Below, in pieces: positions 16,687 through 25,661 of a stretch of 50,243 nucleotides of DNA. Positions within the stretch are counted from its first letter, which is position 1. Each line of letters begins with the position of its first letter. The notes under the pieces were generated by a model, which saw nothing but the letters and a program-made list of their open reading frames with translations, was not told the origin of the DNA and did not search any database. Position numbers and translations under genes: made by a program. Origin of the DNA: Chlorobiales bacterium (GTDB lineage: Bacteria; Bacteroidota; Chlorobiia; Chlorobiales; Chlorobiaceae); contig JAKSDC010000030.1 in assembly GCA_022360275.1 (NCBI GenBank), forward strand, positions 1 to 50,243, written 5' to 3'.

Positions 16687-17835
16687 ATGAAATCATTATC
16701 TATCCTCGGCAGTACCGGATCAATCGGATTAAGCACCCTTGATGTCGTCCGTCAGCATCCAGAAAGATTTACTGTGACGGGCCTTGCTGAAGGCCATGAC
16801 ATCAACCTGCTTGCTGAGCAGATCAAGGAGTTCAAACCCGATACCGTTTCTGTCAGGGATGAAGAATCTGCCGGAAAGTTACGCGAACTGCTTGGCCCGG
16901 AACAACCGGAAATACACTGGGGGATAGAAGGTGCTGCAGAGGTTGGAGCTGCTGAAACCGCGGATATGGTAGTATCGGCTATTGTCGGTGCAGCCGGACT
17001 TGTTCCGACCGTCAGAGCAATAAAGGCCGGTAAGGATATCGCGCTTGCCAACAAGGAAACGCTTGTCGTCGCCGGACAGCTTGTCTCGGACCTTGTAAAG
17101 GAACATAAAGTCACTCTTTTACCGGTCGACAGTGAGCATTCGGCAATTTTTCAGTCGTTAACCGGCCATAGAAATGAAGATATTGAACGCATTATCCTGA
17201 CTGCGTCAGGGGGACCTTTCAGACAGACTCCCGCCGAGGATCTGAAAAATGTCGGACCTGAAAGGGCCCTGAAACATCCGCAGTGGTCGATGGGCGCAAA
17301 AATCACCATCGATTCCGCAACGCTGATGAACAAGGGTCTTGAAGTTATCGAAGCACACTGGCTTTTCGACATGCCTGCAGAGAAAATCGGGGTCGTGGTT
17401 CATCCGCAAAGCATCATTCACTCGATGGTGGAGTATATGGATGGCTGCGTAATGGCTCAGCTCGGCGCTCCCGACATGCGCGCACCTATCGCTTATGCGA
17501 TTGCCTGGCCCGAGCGCTGTGAAAGCGGTATACAAAAACTCGACCTGACACAAATCGGCACCCTTACTTTCGAGGAACCTGACCTGGAACGATTCCCGGC
17601 GCTTCGCCTTGCATTTGATGCGCTGAAAGCAGGCCGGACATTCCCTGCCGTACTCAATGCGGCAAACGAGATCGCGGTTGCCGCGTTCCTTGATAAAAAA
17701 ATAGGTTTTACCGACATACCTGCCATTGTCGACAAAACCATGCAGGCGCACGAAGCACACACGCCAGCTTCTCTTGAAGAATACCTCGCTGCCGACCGTT
17801 GGGCTCGTGACAAGGCAGGGGAAATGACAAAATAA
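16687..17835 (+). CDS. dxr: 1-deoxy-D-xylulose 5-phosphate reductoisomerase
   Basis: A 382-residue NADPH-dependent enzyme forming methylerythritol phosphate, the committed step of the non-mevalonate isoprenoid pathway that would feed quinone, carotenoid and chlorophyll tails. The N-terminal NADPH site is GSTGSIGLSTLDVV. NKETLVVAG, the metal-binding LLPVDSEHSAIFQ and TASGGPFRQT with its flexible loop are all present. Family length is normal. rseP follows 114 bases later, a neighbourhood common in bacteria. Confidence 0.97.
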   Translation: MKSLSILGSTGSIGLSTLDVVRQHPERFTVTGLAEGHDINLLAEQIKEFKPDTVSVRDEESAGKLRELLGPEQPEIHWGIEGAAEVGAAETADMVVSAIVGAAGLVPTVRAIKAGKDIALANKETLVVAGQLVSDLVKEHKVTLLPVDSEHSAIFQSLTGHRNEDIERIILTASGGPFRQTPAEDLKNVGPERALKHPQWSMGAKITIDSATLMNKGLEVIEAHWLFDMPAEKIGVVVHPQSIIHSMVEYMDGCVMAQLGAPDMRAPIAYAIAWPERCESGIQKLDLTQIGTLTFEEPDLERFPALRLAFDALKAGRTFPAVLNAANEIAVAAFLDKKIGFTDIPAIVDKTMQAHEAHTPASLEEYLAADRWARDKAGEMTK

Positions 17836-17886
17836 CGTCTTAGATTTTATTGCAGTTATAGATTATACTTATGCTATGAACCGGCA

Positions 17887-17920
17887 TCCCGAAAGCCTTG
17901 GAGAACAGAGGCTTTCGGGA
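17887..17920. promoter_or_regulatory. 12-bp perfect inverted repeat upstream of rseP
   Basis: TCCCGAAAGCCT (17887-17898) and AGGCTTTCGGGA (17909-17920) are perfect complements with a 10-base loop. It ends 29 bases before the rseP start and 52 bases after the dxr stop. There is no T-run, so it may be an mRNA-stabilising or attenuating hairpin rather than a terminator. Confidence 0.55.
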
Positions 17921-17949
17921 GAGCTTGTCTTGAAGAAACAAATCAGATC

Positions 17950-19311
17950 ATGGACTTTTTAAGTACGACATTTTATTTTATCGTTGCGATTTTTATTCTT
18001 GTCACTGCACATGAGCTTGGGCACTTCCTTACAGCCAAGCTGTTCGGTATGCGTGTCGACAGGTTTTATATCGGGTTTGATTTTTACAATCTCCGCCTGT
18101 GGAAAAAGAAAATCGGAGATACCGAATACGGTATCGGCGCGTTCCCCCTTGGCGGATATGTAAAAATTGCCGGCATGGTCGACGAAAGCCTTGACACCGG
18201 GATTCAAAAGAGTGCCCCCGAACCATGGGAGTTCAGGGCAAAACCTGTCTGGCAGCGGCTTATCGTCCTTGCCGGGGGGGTGGCCATGAACATGATTCTT
18301 GCCGCTGCCATATTTATCGGTATGGCGTCTGTTTTCGGAGAAAGCAGAACCTCCGTGATGAACCCTGCTTATGTTGAAGAAGGGTCGGTGTATGCATCGA
18401 TGGGAATGCAGACCGGCGACCGTTTTGTTGCAGTAAACGGAAAACCGGTAGAATATTGGGAAGAAGCACTGTCTCCGGAAAACCTTGCAGGCCAGACCCT
18501 CCGCTATACGGTTTTACGTGACGGAGAGCGCAAAACATTGGAGGCCCCCTCAGATATTCTTACGCGTATCAACGAAAGCCGGGCTCTGGGCGTAAGGCCG
18601 CTGATGGCCCCGGTGATCGATCAGGTACTTGACAACCAGCCGGCAGAAGAAGCAGGTCTCAAGCCGGGCGCCCTTATCACCGCCATCAATGACAAACCGG
18701 TTGATGACTGGACTGAAGTTGTCGATATCATCTCTGCAAATCCGGGTAAAACCATCTCGATTGCATGGAAATACCTTGCGCCTCCCGCCGACGGCAGGGT
18801 TGATGTCTCGAAAATCAAGGAATTCGGTACGCTGACCCTCTCGGAGGTTGTTCCTGCATCCACCGGAAAGATAGGTATCGCACTAAAACAAACCCTTATT
18901 ATAGACCACCGAAAACTTAATCCGTTCGACGCAACCATTTACGGCATAGAACAAACATGGAACCTTACCGAGACAACCGTTAAAGGTTTTGGTAAAATCC
19001 TGACAGGCAAAGAAGATTTCCGCAAATCTCTGGGCGGGCCGATCAAGATTGCAAGGATAGCCAACCAGAGTGCCGAACAGGGGTTGAGCAGTTTTCTTTA
19101 CTTTCTGGCGCTCCTGTCCATTTCGCTTGCTTTCATCAACATCCTTCCCATCCCTGCCCTGGACGGCGGCCAGTTTGTTCTTAATGCAATCGAAGGCATC
19201 ATGGGCCGTGAAATTCCTTTTCAGGTAAAAATGAGGATCCAGCAAATCGGTATGGCTCTGCTTCTGACACTCTTTTTATTCTTTATCTTCAATGACATCA
19301 TCAACCCTTGA
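17950..19311 (+). CDS. rseP: RIP metalloprotease (site-2 protease)
   Basis: A 453-residue intramembrane zinc protease. HELGH (21-25) lies in the first membrane helix. Two PDZ domains are visible, around EEGSVYASMGMQTGDRFVAVN and NQPAEEAGLKPGALITAIND, and the third catalytic motif LPIPALDGGQ lies near the C-terminal helices. Site-2 proteases cut membrane-held anti-sigma factors and clear signal peptides. The substrate in this organism is unknown; no sigma/anti-sigma pair is in the window. Confidence 0.95.
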   Translation: MDFLSTTFYFIVAIFILVTAHELGHFLTAKLFGMRVDRFYIGFDFYNLRLWKKKIGDTEYGIGAFPLGGYVKIAGMVDESLDTGIQKSAPEPWEFRAKPVWQRLIVLAGGVAMNMILAAAIFIGMASVFGESRTSVMNPAYVEEGSVYASMGMQTGDRFVAVNGKPVEYWEEALSPENLAGQTLRYTVLRDGERKTLEAPSDILTRINESRALGVRPLMAPVIDQVLDNQPAEEAGLKPGALITAINDKPVDDWTEVVDIISANPGKTISIAWKYLAPPADGRVDVSKIKEFGTLTLSEVVPASTGKIGIALKQTLIIDHRKLNPFDATIYGIEQTWNLTETTVKGFGKILTGKEDFRKSLGGPIKIARIANQSAEQGLSSFLYFLALLSISLAFINILPIPALDGGQFVLNAIEGIMGREIPFQVKMRIQQIGMALLLTLFLFFIFNDIINP

Positions 19312-19341
19312 CATTCAGGAAAAGAGAGCGGAAACGAGACT

Positions 19342-20415
19342 ATGCTTGATAAACTTGAAGCCATAAAGGACAAGTATCTCCGGGTTGAAGAACAGCTTTC
19401 CGATCCTGAAGTCATTGCAGACCAGCAACGTTTCAGAAAACTCAACAAGGAGTACAGCGACCTCAAAGAGATTGTCCAGGCATACGACAGATACAAGTCC
19501 AATAAACTGCAGCTCGAAGAAGTACGCCAGATGGTCCGACAGGAAAACGACCCTGAGATGAAAGCGTTTGCCCAAACTGAGCTTCAGGAACTCCAGGAAC
19601 TTGATCCCAAACTCGAGCAAGAGCTGAAACTGCTCCTGCTGCCGAAAGATGAAGCGGATTCCAGAAACGTCATTATTGAAATCCGTGCCGGAACAGGAGG
19701 CGACGAAGCCGCCCTGTTTGCAACCGATTTGCTGCGGATGTATCAACGGTATGCCGAAAGGAAAGGCTGGAAATGCGAAATAATGGAATTCAGCGAAGCA
19801 AGCATACCGGGAGCCTGCAAGGAAGCGGCACTCAGCATCAACGGACATGACGTGTATGGCACCATGAAGTTCGAAAGCGGTGTACACCGTGTCCAGAGAG
19901 TACCGGAAACCGAAACACAGGGAAGAATCCACACCTCTGCGGCAAGTGTTGCCGTTCTTCCCGAAGCCGAAGAGGTCGATATCGAAATACGCAAGGATGA
20001 CTTGCAGATGGACACCTTCCGAAGCGGAGGAAAGGGTGGTCAGAACGTCAATAAAGTAGAAACTGCCGTTCGCATTACCCATACCCCGACCGGCATTGTG
20101 GTTGCCTGCCAGGAAGAGCGGTCTCAGTTGCAGAACCGTGAGCGCTCCCTGAAAATGCTTCGGGCAAAGCTCTATGACATGCAGTTGGCCGAAAAAAACA
20201 GGGAACGGGCCGACCTGCGCAGGTCAATGGTCACCACCGGCGACCGCAGCGCGAAAATCCGCACGTACAACTTCCCGCAGTCACGGGTTACCGACCATCG
20301 TATAGGCTTTACCAGCCATGCCCTCACCCAGATACTCGAAGGCAACCTCGACGAAATCATAGAAGCGCTTAAACTTCACGATCAGACCGCACGTCTGCAG
20401 GAAGAACATCAATAA
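19342..20415 (+). CDS. prfA: Peptide chain release factor 1
   Basis: A 357-residue class I release factor that recognises UAA and UAG. The GGQ catalytic motif is at about 232-234 (RSGGKGGQNVNKVET). The stop-codon recognition region shows RVPETETQGRIHTSAASVAV, where PET occupies the position of the RF1 PxT tripeptide. Domain 1 begins MLDKLEAIKDKYLRVEEQL. No programmed frameshift is needed, as expected for RF1. It starts 30 bases after rseP, likely the same operon. Confidence 0.97.
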   Translation: MLDKLEAIKDKYLRVEEQLSDPEVIADQQRFRKLNKEYSDLKEIVQAYDRYKSNKLQLEEVRQMVRQENDPEMKAFAQTELQELQELDPKLEQELKLLLLPKDEADSRNVIIEIRAGTGGDEAALFATDLLRMYQRYAERKGWKCEIMEFSEASIPGACKEAALSINGHDVYGTMKFESGVHRVQRVPETETQGRIHTSAASVAVLPEAEEVDIEIRKDDLQMDTFRSGGKGGQNVNKVETAVRITHTPTGIVVACQEERSQLQNRERSLKMLRAKLYDMQLAEKNRERADLRRSMVTTGDRSAKIRTYNFPQSRVTDHRIGFTSHALTQILEGNLDEIIEALKLHDQTARLQEEHQ

Positions 20416-20486
20416 AACGTCCTGGATTATGGCTGTTTTTAGGTATATTTACAGATGCATCATATCAGTTGATCACCCGGAAACCG

Positions 20487-21110
20487 ATGAAAAAGAATTT
20501 TGAAATTAAAGCGACAGGTAAAAGCAAAGGCGAATGGATTTTTCATGGAGAATTTCAAGAGACAGTCGACTACCTCTCTGACCACAAAAGAATCCTCGAG
20601 TTCAACCCGTTCTGCCGTCAGGTAGAAAAAACCGGTATTGATAACATTTATAAATGGCACTTCCGGGTAACCGACCCGCAGAACAACCCGTTTGATGTCA
20701 TCTTTTTCATCGAGGAAAACCAGGAACTCATGGTTGCTCTGCCCGATGAATATGACGACATGGACCCGGATGATATTCCCGAGCACATCATTCGTGACAG
20801 CACCGTCGGCAGAAAGATCACTTGGAAGCACCGCCCCAGTGAAAAAACGATCGACGATCCGAAAAACTATGTGTTTGAGGGCAAGGCATTTGCCGAAATG
20901 CATGTTCACCCTCATAAAAAGGCGCAGACCTGGGTAGACTTCGACCTGAAAATCAACGTCAAGTTCACACTGTATCCTGCATTCAGAATCATCCCGGAAA
21001 AGGTTATCAGGAAAATGACCAATGCCGGCATGTCCTTTATCATGCAGACAGCAACCAACAAGATGTTTCAGAGTATTTCAAAGGATTTCGGAAAAATACA
21101 ACCCGTGTAA
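20487..21110 (+). CDS. DUF1997/SRPBCC-like protein
   Basis: A 207-residue soluble protein from the ATG at 20487; an in-frame TTG at 20469 would add six residues but has no ribosome site. The pattern FHGEFQETVDYLSDHKRIL, FNPFCRQVEKTG, a mixed beta sheet and a long C-terminal helix (KVIRKMTNAGMSFIMQTAT) fits helix-grip (START/SRPBCC) proteins of the DUF1997 type, known in plastid-bearing and photosynthetic lineages. It could bind a hydrophobic ligand, but none is known. It is tandem behind prfA with 71 bases between. Confidence 0.6.
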   Translation: MKKNFEIKATGKSKGEWIFHGEFQETVDYLSDHKRILEFNPFCRQVEKTGIDNIYKWHFRVTDPQNNPFDVIFFIEENQELMVALPDEYDDMDPDDIPEHIIRDSTVGRKITWKHRPSEKTIDDPKNYVFEGKAFAEMHVHPHKKAQTWVDFDLKINVKFTLYPAFRIIPEKVIRKMTNAGMSFIMQTATNKMFQSISKDFGKIQPV

Positions 21111-21201
21111 TTTTCAGGCCACCTCTGAAACCGGGAGCCATCTACCCTCGCACTGATCTTTGGCGGCACCTGTTTATTGCCGGCAAGCATTCTCATGCAA
21201 C

Positions 21202-21753
21202 TCAGCGGCAACTCTTTGTTTTTGAATCCTCATCGACAGCTATCGTTACCCGGCAGCTATTGTTTGCCGAGCTGCGCTCTCTTCTGCTTCCACCTTTCAG
21301 CACCGCTTTAACGATGTAAGTGCTCGATCCTGAAGGATTGGACATAACCCCTACCCAGCTGTTACGGTAGGTCCCTCCCGGTTCAATTCGTGCCACTCCT
21401 ATCGGCTGTACGACACCACCGGTTCCGCCGGGAATGAGACTTTCGTCAATTTCTATATCGATACCGTCGGCATTGCAGCTTCCGGTGCAGATATTTTTCA
21501 CTGTAGCCTGCAGATACATGCCGCTAGATGTTCGTTTCAACTCGACCTGCTCGATCACAAGATCAACCCCCTGACAGGAGCTCGAAGAGGGAGGTCTCTG
21601 CCCGGCACGGCGCTCAAGCATTGGAGCATTGATCACCCCGTCTACCCCTATCTCGGTCATACTCCCCTCGGGAGCGTTTTTTGCGGCGGCAAACTGTGCT
21701 GGTACAGCTAACACCGGGACAAAAAAAATCAACAGAAAAAAAGCCCTTATCAT
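21202..21753 (-). CDS. Exported protein with a CARDB-like domain
   Basis: A 183-residue protein with a signal peptide (hydrophobic about 3-22, cleavage likely after QFAAA) and one immunoglobulin-like beta domain (about 63-175). Features of CARDB-type domains are visible: DLVIEQVELKRTSSGMYLQA, VKNICTGSCNADG, IEPGGTYRNSWVG and a terminal SSANNSCRVTIAV. Four cysteines (in SSCQG, NICTGSC and NNSCR) may form disulfides, in keeping with a periplasmic or surface site. The start at 21753 has GGGAGGGGG just upstream. Function unknown. It is divergent from the next gene with 108 bases between. Confidence 0.7.
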   Translation of the reverse strand: MIRAFFLLIFFVPVLAVPAQFAAAKNAPEGSMTEIGVDGVINAPMLERRAGQRPPSSSSCQGVDLVIEQVELKRTSSGMYLQATVKNICTGSCNADGIDIEIDESLIPGGTGGVVQPIGVARIEPGGTYRNSWVGVMSNPSGSSTYIVKAVLKGGSRRERSSANNSCRVTIAVDEDSKTKSCR

Positions 21754-21861
21754 AACCCCCTCCCTTCCATGGATGTTTGATAATCCTTCAAAAGCTCTTT
21801 CGTAAACTTATGCAAAAAAAATGTAGCTTCCTGTGAATAACCGCAAACAGGTGGAGCTCAC

Positions 21862-22632
21862 ATGAAAAAACCGGTAAAAACATTTGCCGCAGCATGCCTT
21901 TTCCTGGCCTTTTTTCTTTGCCCTCTCGAGCGTGATACCGTTGCAAAAACCTATTATCATGTCACTCTGAAAGCCTTTCTTGATCCTCATGATCTTTCGG
22001 CGGTGGAGTGGTCCTGGATAACGCTGGTTGAAATACCGAAAAGGGAGGCCTATCCAGAAGAGGCCGCACTGGTTGAAAGCTATGGAGGAGAGTTAAGGGG
22101 CAGCGTTCTTGCATTTGTCCGCGCCGCCGCATGGCGGTCGGAGCACAGCTATACTATCGACAAGCGTTGCAAGGACAGACCGGCAGAAATGAAAATATCA
22201 TGGCATGAAAGCTGGAACGACAAAGTCTATGCGATGGGAGGTCTGGATAACCCCAACAATCCCGATGAGCTGAATTTCGGCTTTACCACCCGCCCCATTC
22301 TGCTGCAAAACAAACGGTGGTTCGATCCCAAAAGCCGAAGCTACGTTGCGCTCGGCCCGATTCGCATGGCAGGAGAAGCCGCTGAAGAGATCAGAGGCGA
22401 ATTTATCCTCCGTCCGGTAAACTATCAAGACCCCCTGAAGCATTACAGTTTTTGCGGGAAACAGTGGGTGGAGCAATACCGCTCCGTGTTCAACCATTTC
22501 CACCTTCATGAAGAATTTTATGATGAGGACAACGCAATAATAGGTCAGACCGTTGGAAAGAAACATGTAGTCTATACGGTAATCCGAACCCTTTCAAGGG
22601 CACATCCGAATTGGAAACGACAACAATTTTGA
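21862..22632 (+). CDS. Exported protein of unknown function
   Basis: A 256-residue protein with a clear signal peptide (MKKPVKTFAAACLFLAFF, cleavage near residue 20-30). No domain was recognised. The mature part is rich in Trp, Tyr and His, including WSWITLVEIPKRE, KISWHESWNDKVYAMGG and HFHLHEEFYD, with two cysteines (CKDR, FCGK). The ribosome site GGTGGAG lies close before the ATG. Divergent from the CARDB-like gene, so the two may share a control region. A secreted or periplasmic role is all that can be inferred. Confidence 0.65.
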   Translation: MKKPVKTFAAACLFLAFFLCPLERDTVAKTYYHVTLKAFLDPHDLSAVEWSWITLVEIPKREAYPEEAALVESYGGELRGSVLAFVRAAAWRSEHSYTIDKRCKDRPAEMKISWHESWNDKVYAMGGLDNPNNPDELNFGFTTRPILLQNKRWFDPKSRSYVALGPIRMAGEAAEEIRGEFILRPVNYQDPLKHYSFCGKQWVEQYRSVFNHFHLHEEFYDEDNAIIGQTVGKKHVVYTVIRTLSRAHPNWKRQQF

Positions 22633-22780
22633 ACGCCGGCGCATTTGCTTTGCTGGAGTGATCAGCCATGCGGTTCAAGCATGCTTTTAGAGAGAAACCG
22701 TTAAACATATTCACGGGTTTTATTTTTTGTAGATTATTTTCCTATCATTTTGTTGGGAATAGTTATCCGCGTAGAAAAGA

Positions 22781-24169
22781 ATGGGAGTTAAAAACATATT
22801 GGTAATCGGCCTGGGAGGAGTAGGCCTTCATCTGACACAACGCCTTGTTCATGACGGGTATGGTGTTACGGTAATCGAATCAAGCCCTCAGTTGATCAGC
22901 AGCGTTAACGACAAGATCGACGCTAAAATCATCGAGGGAAACGCCATGGAGCTTGCCTGCTGGAAGCGGGCAAAAGCCGAAACCATGGACCTGTTGATCG
23001 CCGTTACCAATGAGGATTCGGTCAATATGATCGCCTCCATCATAGCCGACCGGCTTGGCATCCCGCGTAAAATAGCCCGCGTCCGTTCCCCTGATTACGG
23101 TTACGCAAATTCGTTCCTCAACAAAAGCGACTTTAAGATCGATCTGGTCATTCATCCTGAAGAACTGGTTGCGCAGGAAATGGCCCGGCTCGTCATGAGA
23201 GCGTCGGCAAACGATGTCGTCGACATCGGTGAAGGAGAGATGAAGGTTGTCGCCATGCGCGTCAACCAGGACAGTCCGATGATCAACAAGACAGTGCAGG
23301 AAATCGCCCTCCTGCACCATGATTTCCAGTTCAAAATCGTTGCCGTTGCACGTGGTATCGCCACCATTATTCCAGGAGATGATGACACGATTCTCCCGAA
23401 CGATCAGGTATTCATCATGCTGAACGGGAAAAACCTTCCGCGTCTTATGAGCCTCATGGACGTTCGTGAACAGAGTATTCACAATGTCATGATCGTTGGC
23501 GGCGGCATGGTTGGAGCGCGGGTAGCCGAGCTGCTCGGTAAAACCGTTAAAATAACGCTTATTGAAAATGACAAGGAGCACGCGGAAGAACTTGCCTCGA
23601 CACTGAAAAACACCGATGTCCTGCTTGGCGACGGGACCGATGTAAACGTTATGGTGCTTGGCGGGCTGATGGAAATGGATAGCTTCATAGCAACCACGGG
23701 CAATAACGAAACAAACATTATCAGCTGCCTGCTGGCCAAACATATCATGAACAGAACCAACGTCGATGCAGATGGCAAGGTGGGAAAAACAATCGCGCTG
23801 GTAAAAAAAGAAGACTACCTTGTCCTGGCATCCACGATCGGTCTGGACGTTGCCCTGAACAAAAAGATTTCAGCCGCCGATGAAATCATGAAGTTTATTC
23901 GAATGGGAGAGCTGTTATCGCTTGCTCACCTGCATGGTGTCGATGCAGAAGTCATCGAGCTTGCGGCAGCACCGAAATCCCAGATCACTAAAAAACCGTT
24001 AAAGAAAATGCGTTCCATGCTGCAGGAGAAACAGATTCTTATTGCAGGCGTGGTACACAACGGACTATGTAAACTGACGGACGAGCATACGGTTATCGAA
24101 CCGAACGACCTTGCCGTTGTGGTTTCGGCGACAAAAAGCCTCAAGGATGCACGCGAGCTTTTCAAGTAA
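22781..24169 (+). CDS. trkA: Trk potassium uptake, NAD-binding peripheral subunit TrkA
   Basis: A 462-residue protein of two tandem RCK units. The first nucleotide-binding motif is GLGGVG (10-15) and the second lies in MIVGGGMVGARVAELL (about residue 236 on). Each is followed by a C-terminal RCK_C ligand domain. TrkA gates the TrkH channel in response to nucleotides. trkH begins 27 bases later, so they form one operon. A 148-base gap separates it from the unrelated gene upstream. Confidence 0.95.
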   Translation: MGVKNILVIGLGGVGLHLTQRLVHDGYGVTVIESSPQLISSVNDKIDAKIIEGNAMELACWKRAKAETMDLLIAVTNEDSVNMIASIIADRLGIPRKIARVRSPDYGYANSFLNKSDFKIDLVIHPEELVAQEMARLVMRASANDVVDIGEGEMKVVAMRVNQDSPMINKTVQEIALLHHDFQFKIVAVARGIATIIPGDDDTILPNDQVFIMLNGKNLPRLMSLMDVREQSIHNVMIVGGGMVGARVAELLGKTVKITLIENDKEHAEELASTLKNTDVLLGDGTDVNVMVLGGLMEMDSFIATTGNNETNIISCLLAKHIMNRTNVDADGKVGKTIALVKKEDYLVLASTIGLDVALNKKISAADEIMKFIRMGELLSLAHLHGVDAEVIELAAAPKSQITKKPLKKMRSMLQEKQILIAGVVHNGLCKLTDEHTVIEPNDLAVVVSATKSLKDARELFK

Positions 24170-24196
24170 TCCCTCAAAGAAACCAGCTTTCGCTCA

Positions 24197-25654
24197 ATGA
24201 ACTTTCCCGCGATATTCCATGTTCTGGGAGCTCTTCTCATCTTTATCGGCTGCGCCATGCTCCTGCCGCTCTCCTGTGCCTTGATCTACAACGAAGGAGA
24301 TGCGCCATCTCTGGCAATATCCATGGGAGTTACACTCGCCATAGGACTTTCCCTCTGGTGGAGTTACCGGAAATACCGTGATCTCACACTCAAAGACGGT
24401 TTTTTCATCGTCACGTTCGGCTGGATTCTTGTATCGTCCGTCTCGGCCCTCCCCTTCATGATTCACGGAACCGTCCCGTCATTCACCGATGCTTTTTTTG
24501 AGATGATGTCCGGCTACACCACCACCGGCGCCACCATTCTCGATGACATCGAATCGGTACCCCACGGCCTGCTTTTTTGGAGGAGTACAACCCATCTCAT
24601 CGGAGGCATGGGGTTCATCATGGTAACCATCATCGTTCTCCCCCTGCTTGGTATCGGAGGGATGCAGCTCTACAAAGCGGAAGCCGATCCTGGACAGGTC
24701 ATTACCGGCGAAAAATTCCTGCCCCGCGTCAAACAGACCGCCGTGTGGCTCTGGGGCATTTACCTTGCGCTTATTCTTATCCAGTCTCTCCTCCTTCTTA
24801 TAGCAGGGATGCCTCTTTTCGACTCGCTCTGCCATGCATTCGGTACGGTCTCGACCGCCGGGTACTCGACAAAGAACGCCAGCATCGGCTATTACCACAG
24901 CGCCTGGATTGACTGGATAACCATCATTTTCATGTTTCTTGGAGGCATGACATTCATGATGCACTACCATATCCTGAAAAGGGACTGGGAGCCCGTCCGG
25001 GACAATACGGAAATACGCTGGTACATCGGCTTTGTTATGTTTCTCAGTCTTCTCACAGCGCTGATCCTTTGGTTAACCGGGAGTTACAGCGGGATCTTCG
25101 ACTCGATCCGGTACGCAACATTCCAGGTGGTTTCGATCCTGACAACCACAGGTTTTACCACTGCCAACTATGAGCTCTGGCCCCAATCCGCCCAGATGCT
25201 TATTTTGATCGCTTGTTTCATCGGCGCGTGCGCGGGTTCGACCACCAGCGGTATCAAGGTGGTACATTACGAAATCATCTGCAAGTACCTCTACGCCAAC
25301 GGCAAGAAATTCCTGCAGCCATTAGCCGTAGTGCCAATAAAAATCAACCAGAAAAATGTAGCCTCGTCCGTCATAACGCTGGCAGTCAGTTACTTTATTC
25401 TCAACATCTTCATGATCTTTGTCGGTAGCGCCATCATGACCCTGATCGACGATATGGACTACTTCAGCTCGATGAGTGCGGTCATCTCGGCCCTGATGAA
25501 CATCGGCCCGGGGTTCGGGGAGATTGGCCCTGCACACACCTACTCCCATGTATCATCCGCGGGTAAATGGTTTCTCTCTTTCAACATGCTGACCGGACGC
25601 CTCGAAATGTTCACCGTAATTGTGATGTTTTATCCATCGTTCTGGAAGAAGTAG
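24197..25654 (+). CDS. trkH: Trk potassium uptake, membrane subunit TrkH
   Basis: A 485-residue channel protein of the SKT superfamily with four M1-P-M2 repeats. Selectivity-filter-like glycines are seen in SGYTTTGATIL, FGTVSTAGYSTK, VSILTTTGFTTAN and MNIGPGFGEIGP. Length matches E. coli TrkH (483). It imports K+ for turgor and osmotic adaptation. Its stop is only seven bases from the stop of the convergent Kef-type antiporter, with no terminator between them. Confidence 0.95.
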   Translation: MNFPAIFHVLGALLIFIGCAMLLPLSCALIYNEGDAPSLAISMGVTLAIGLSLWWSYRKYRDLTLKDGFFIVTFGWILVSSVSALPFMIHGTVPSFTDAFFEMMSGYTTTGATILDDIESVPHGLLFWRSTTHLIGGMGFIMVTIIVLPLLGIGGMQLYKAEADPGQVITGEKFLPRVKQTAVWLWGIYLALILIQSLLLLIAGMPLFDSLCHAFGTVSTAGYSTKNASIGYYHSAWIDWITIIFMFLGGMTFMMHYHILKRDWEPVRDNTEIRWYIGFVMFLSLLTALILWLTGSYSGIFDSIRYATFQVVSILTTTGFTTANYELWPQSAQMLILIACFIGACAGSTTSGIKVVHYEIICKYLYANGKKFLQPLAVVPIKINQKNVASSVITLAVSYFILNIFMIFVGSAIMTLIDDMDYFSSMSAVISALMNIGPGFGEIGPAHTYSHVSSAGKWFLSFNMLTGRLEMFTVIVMFYPSFWKK

Positions 25655-25661
25655 ACCCCCT

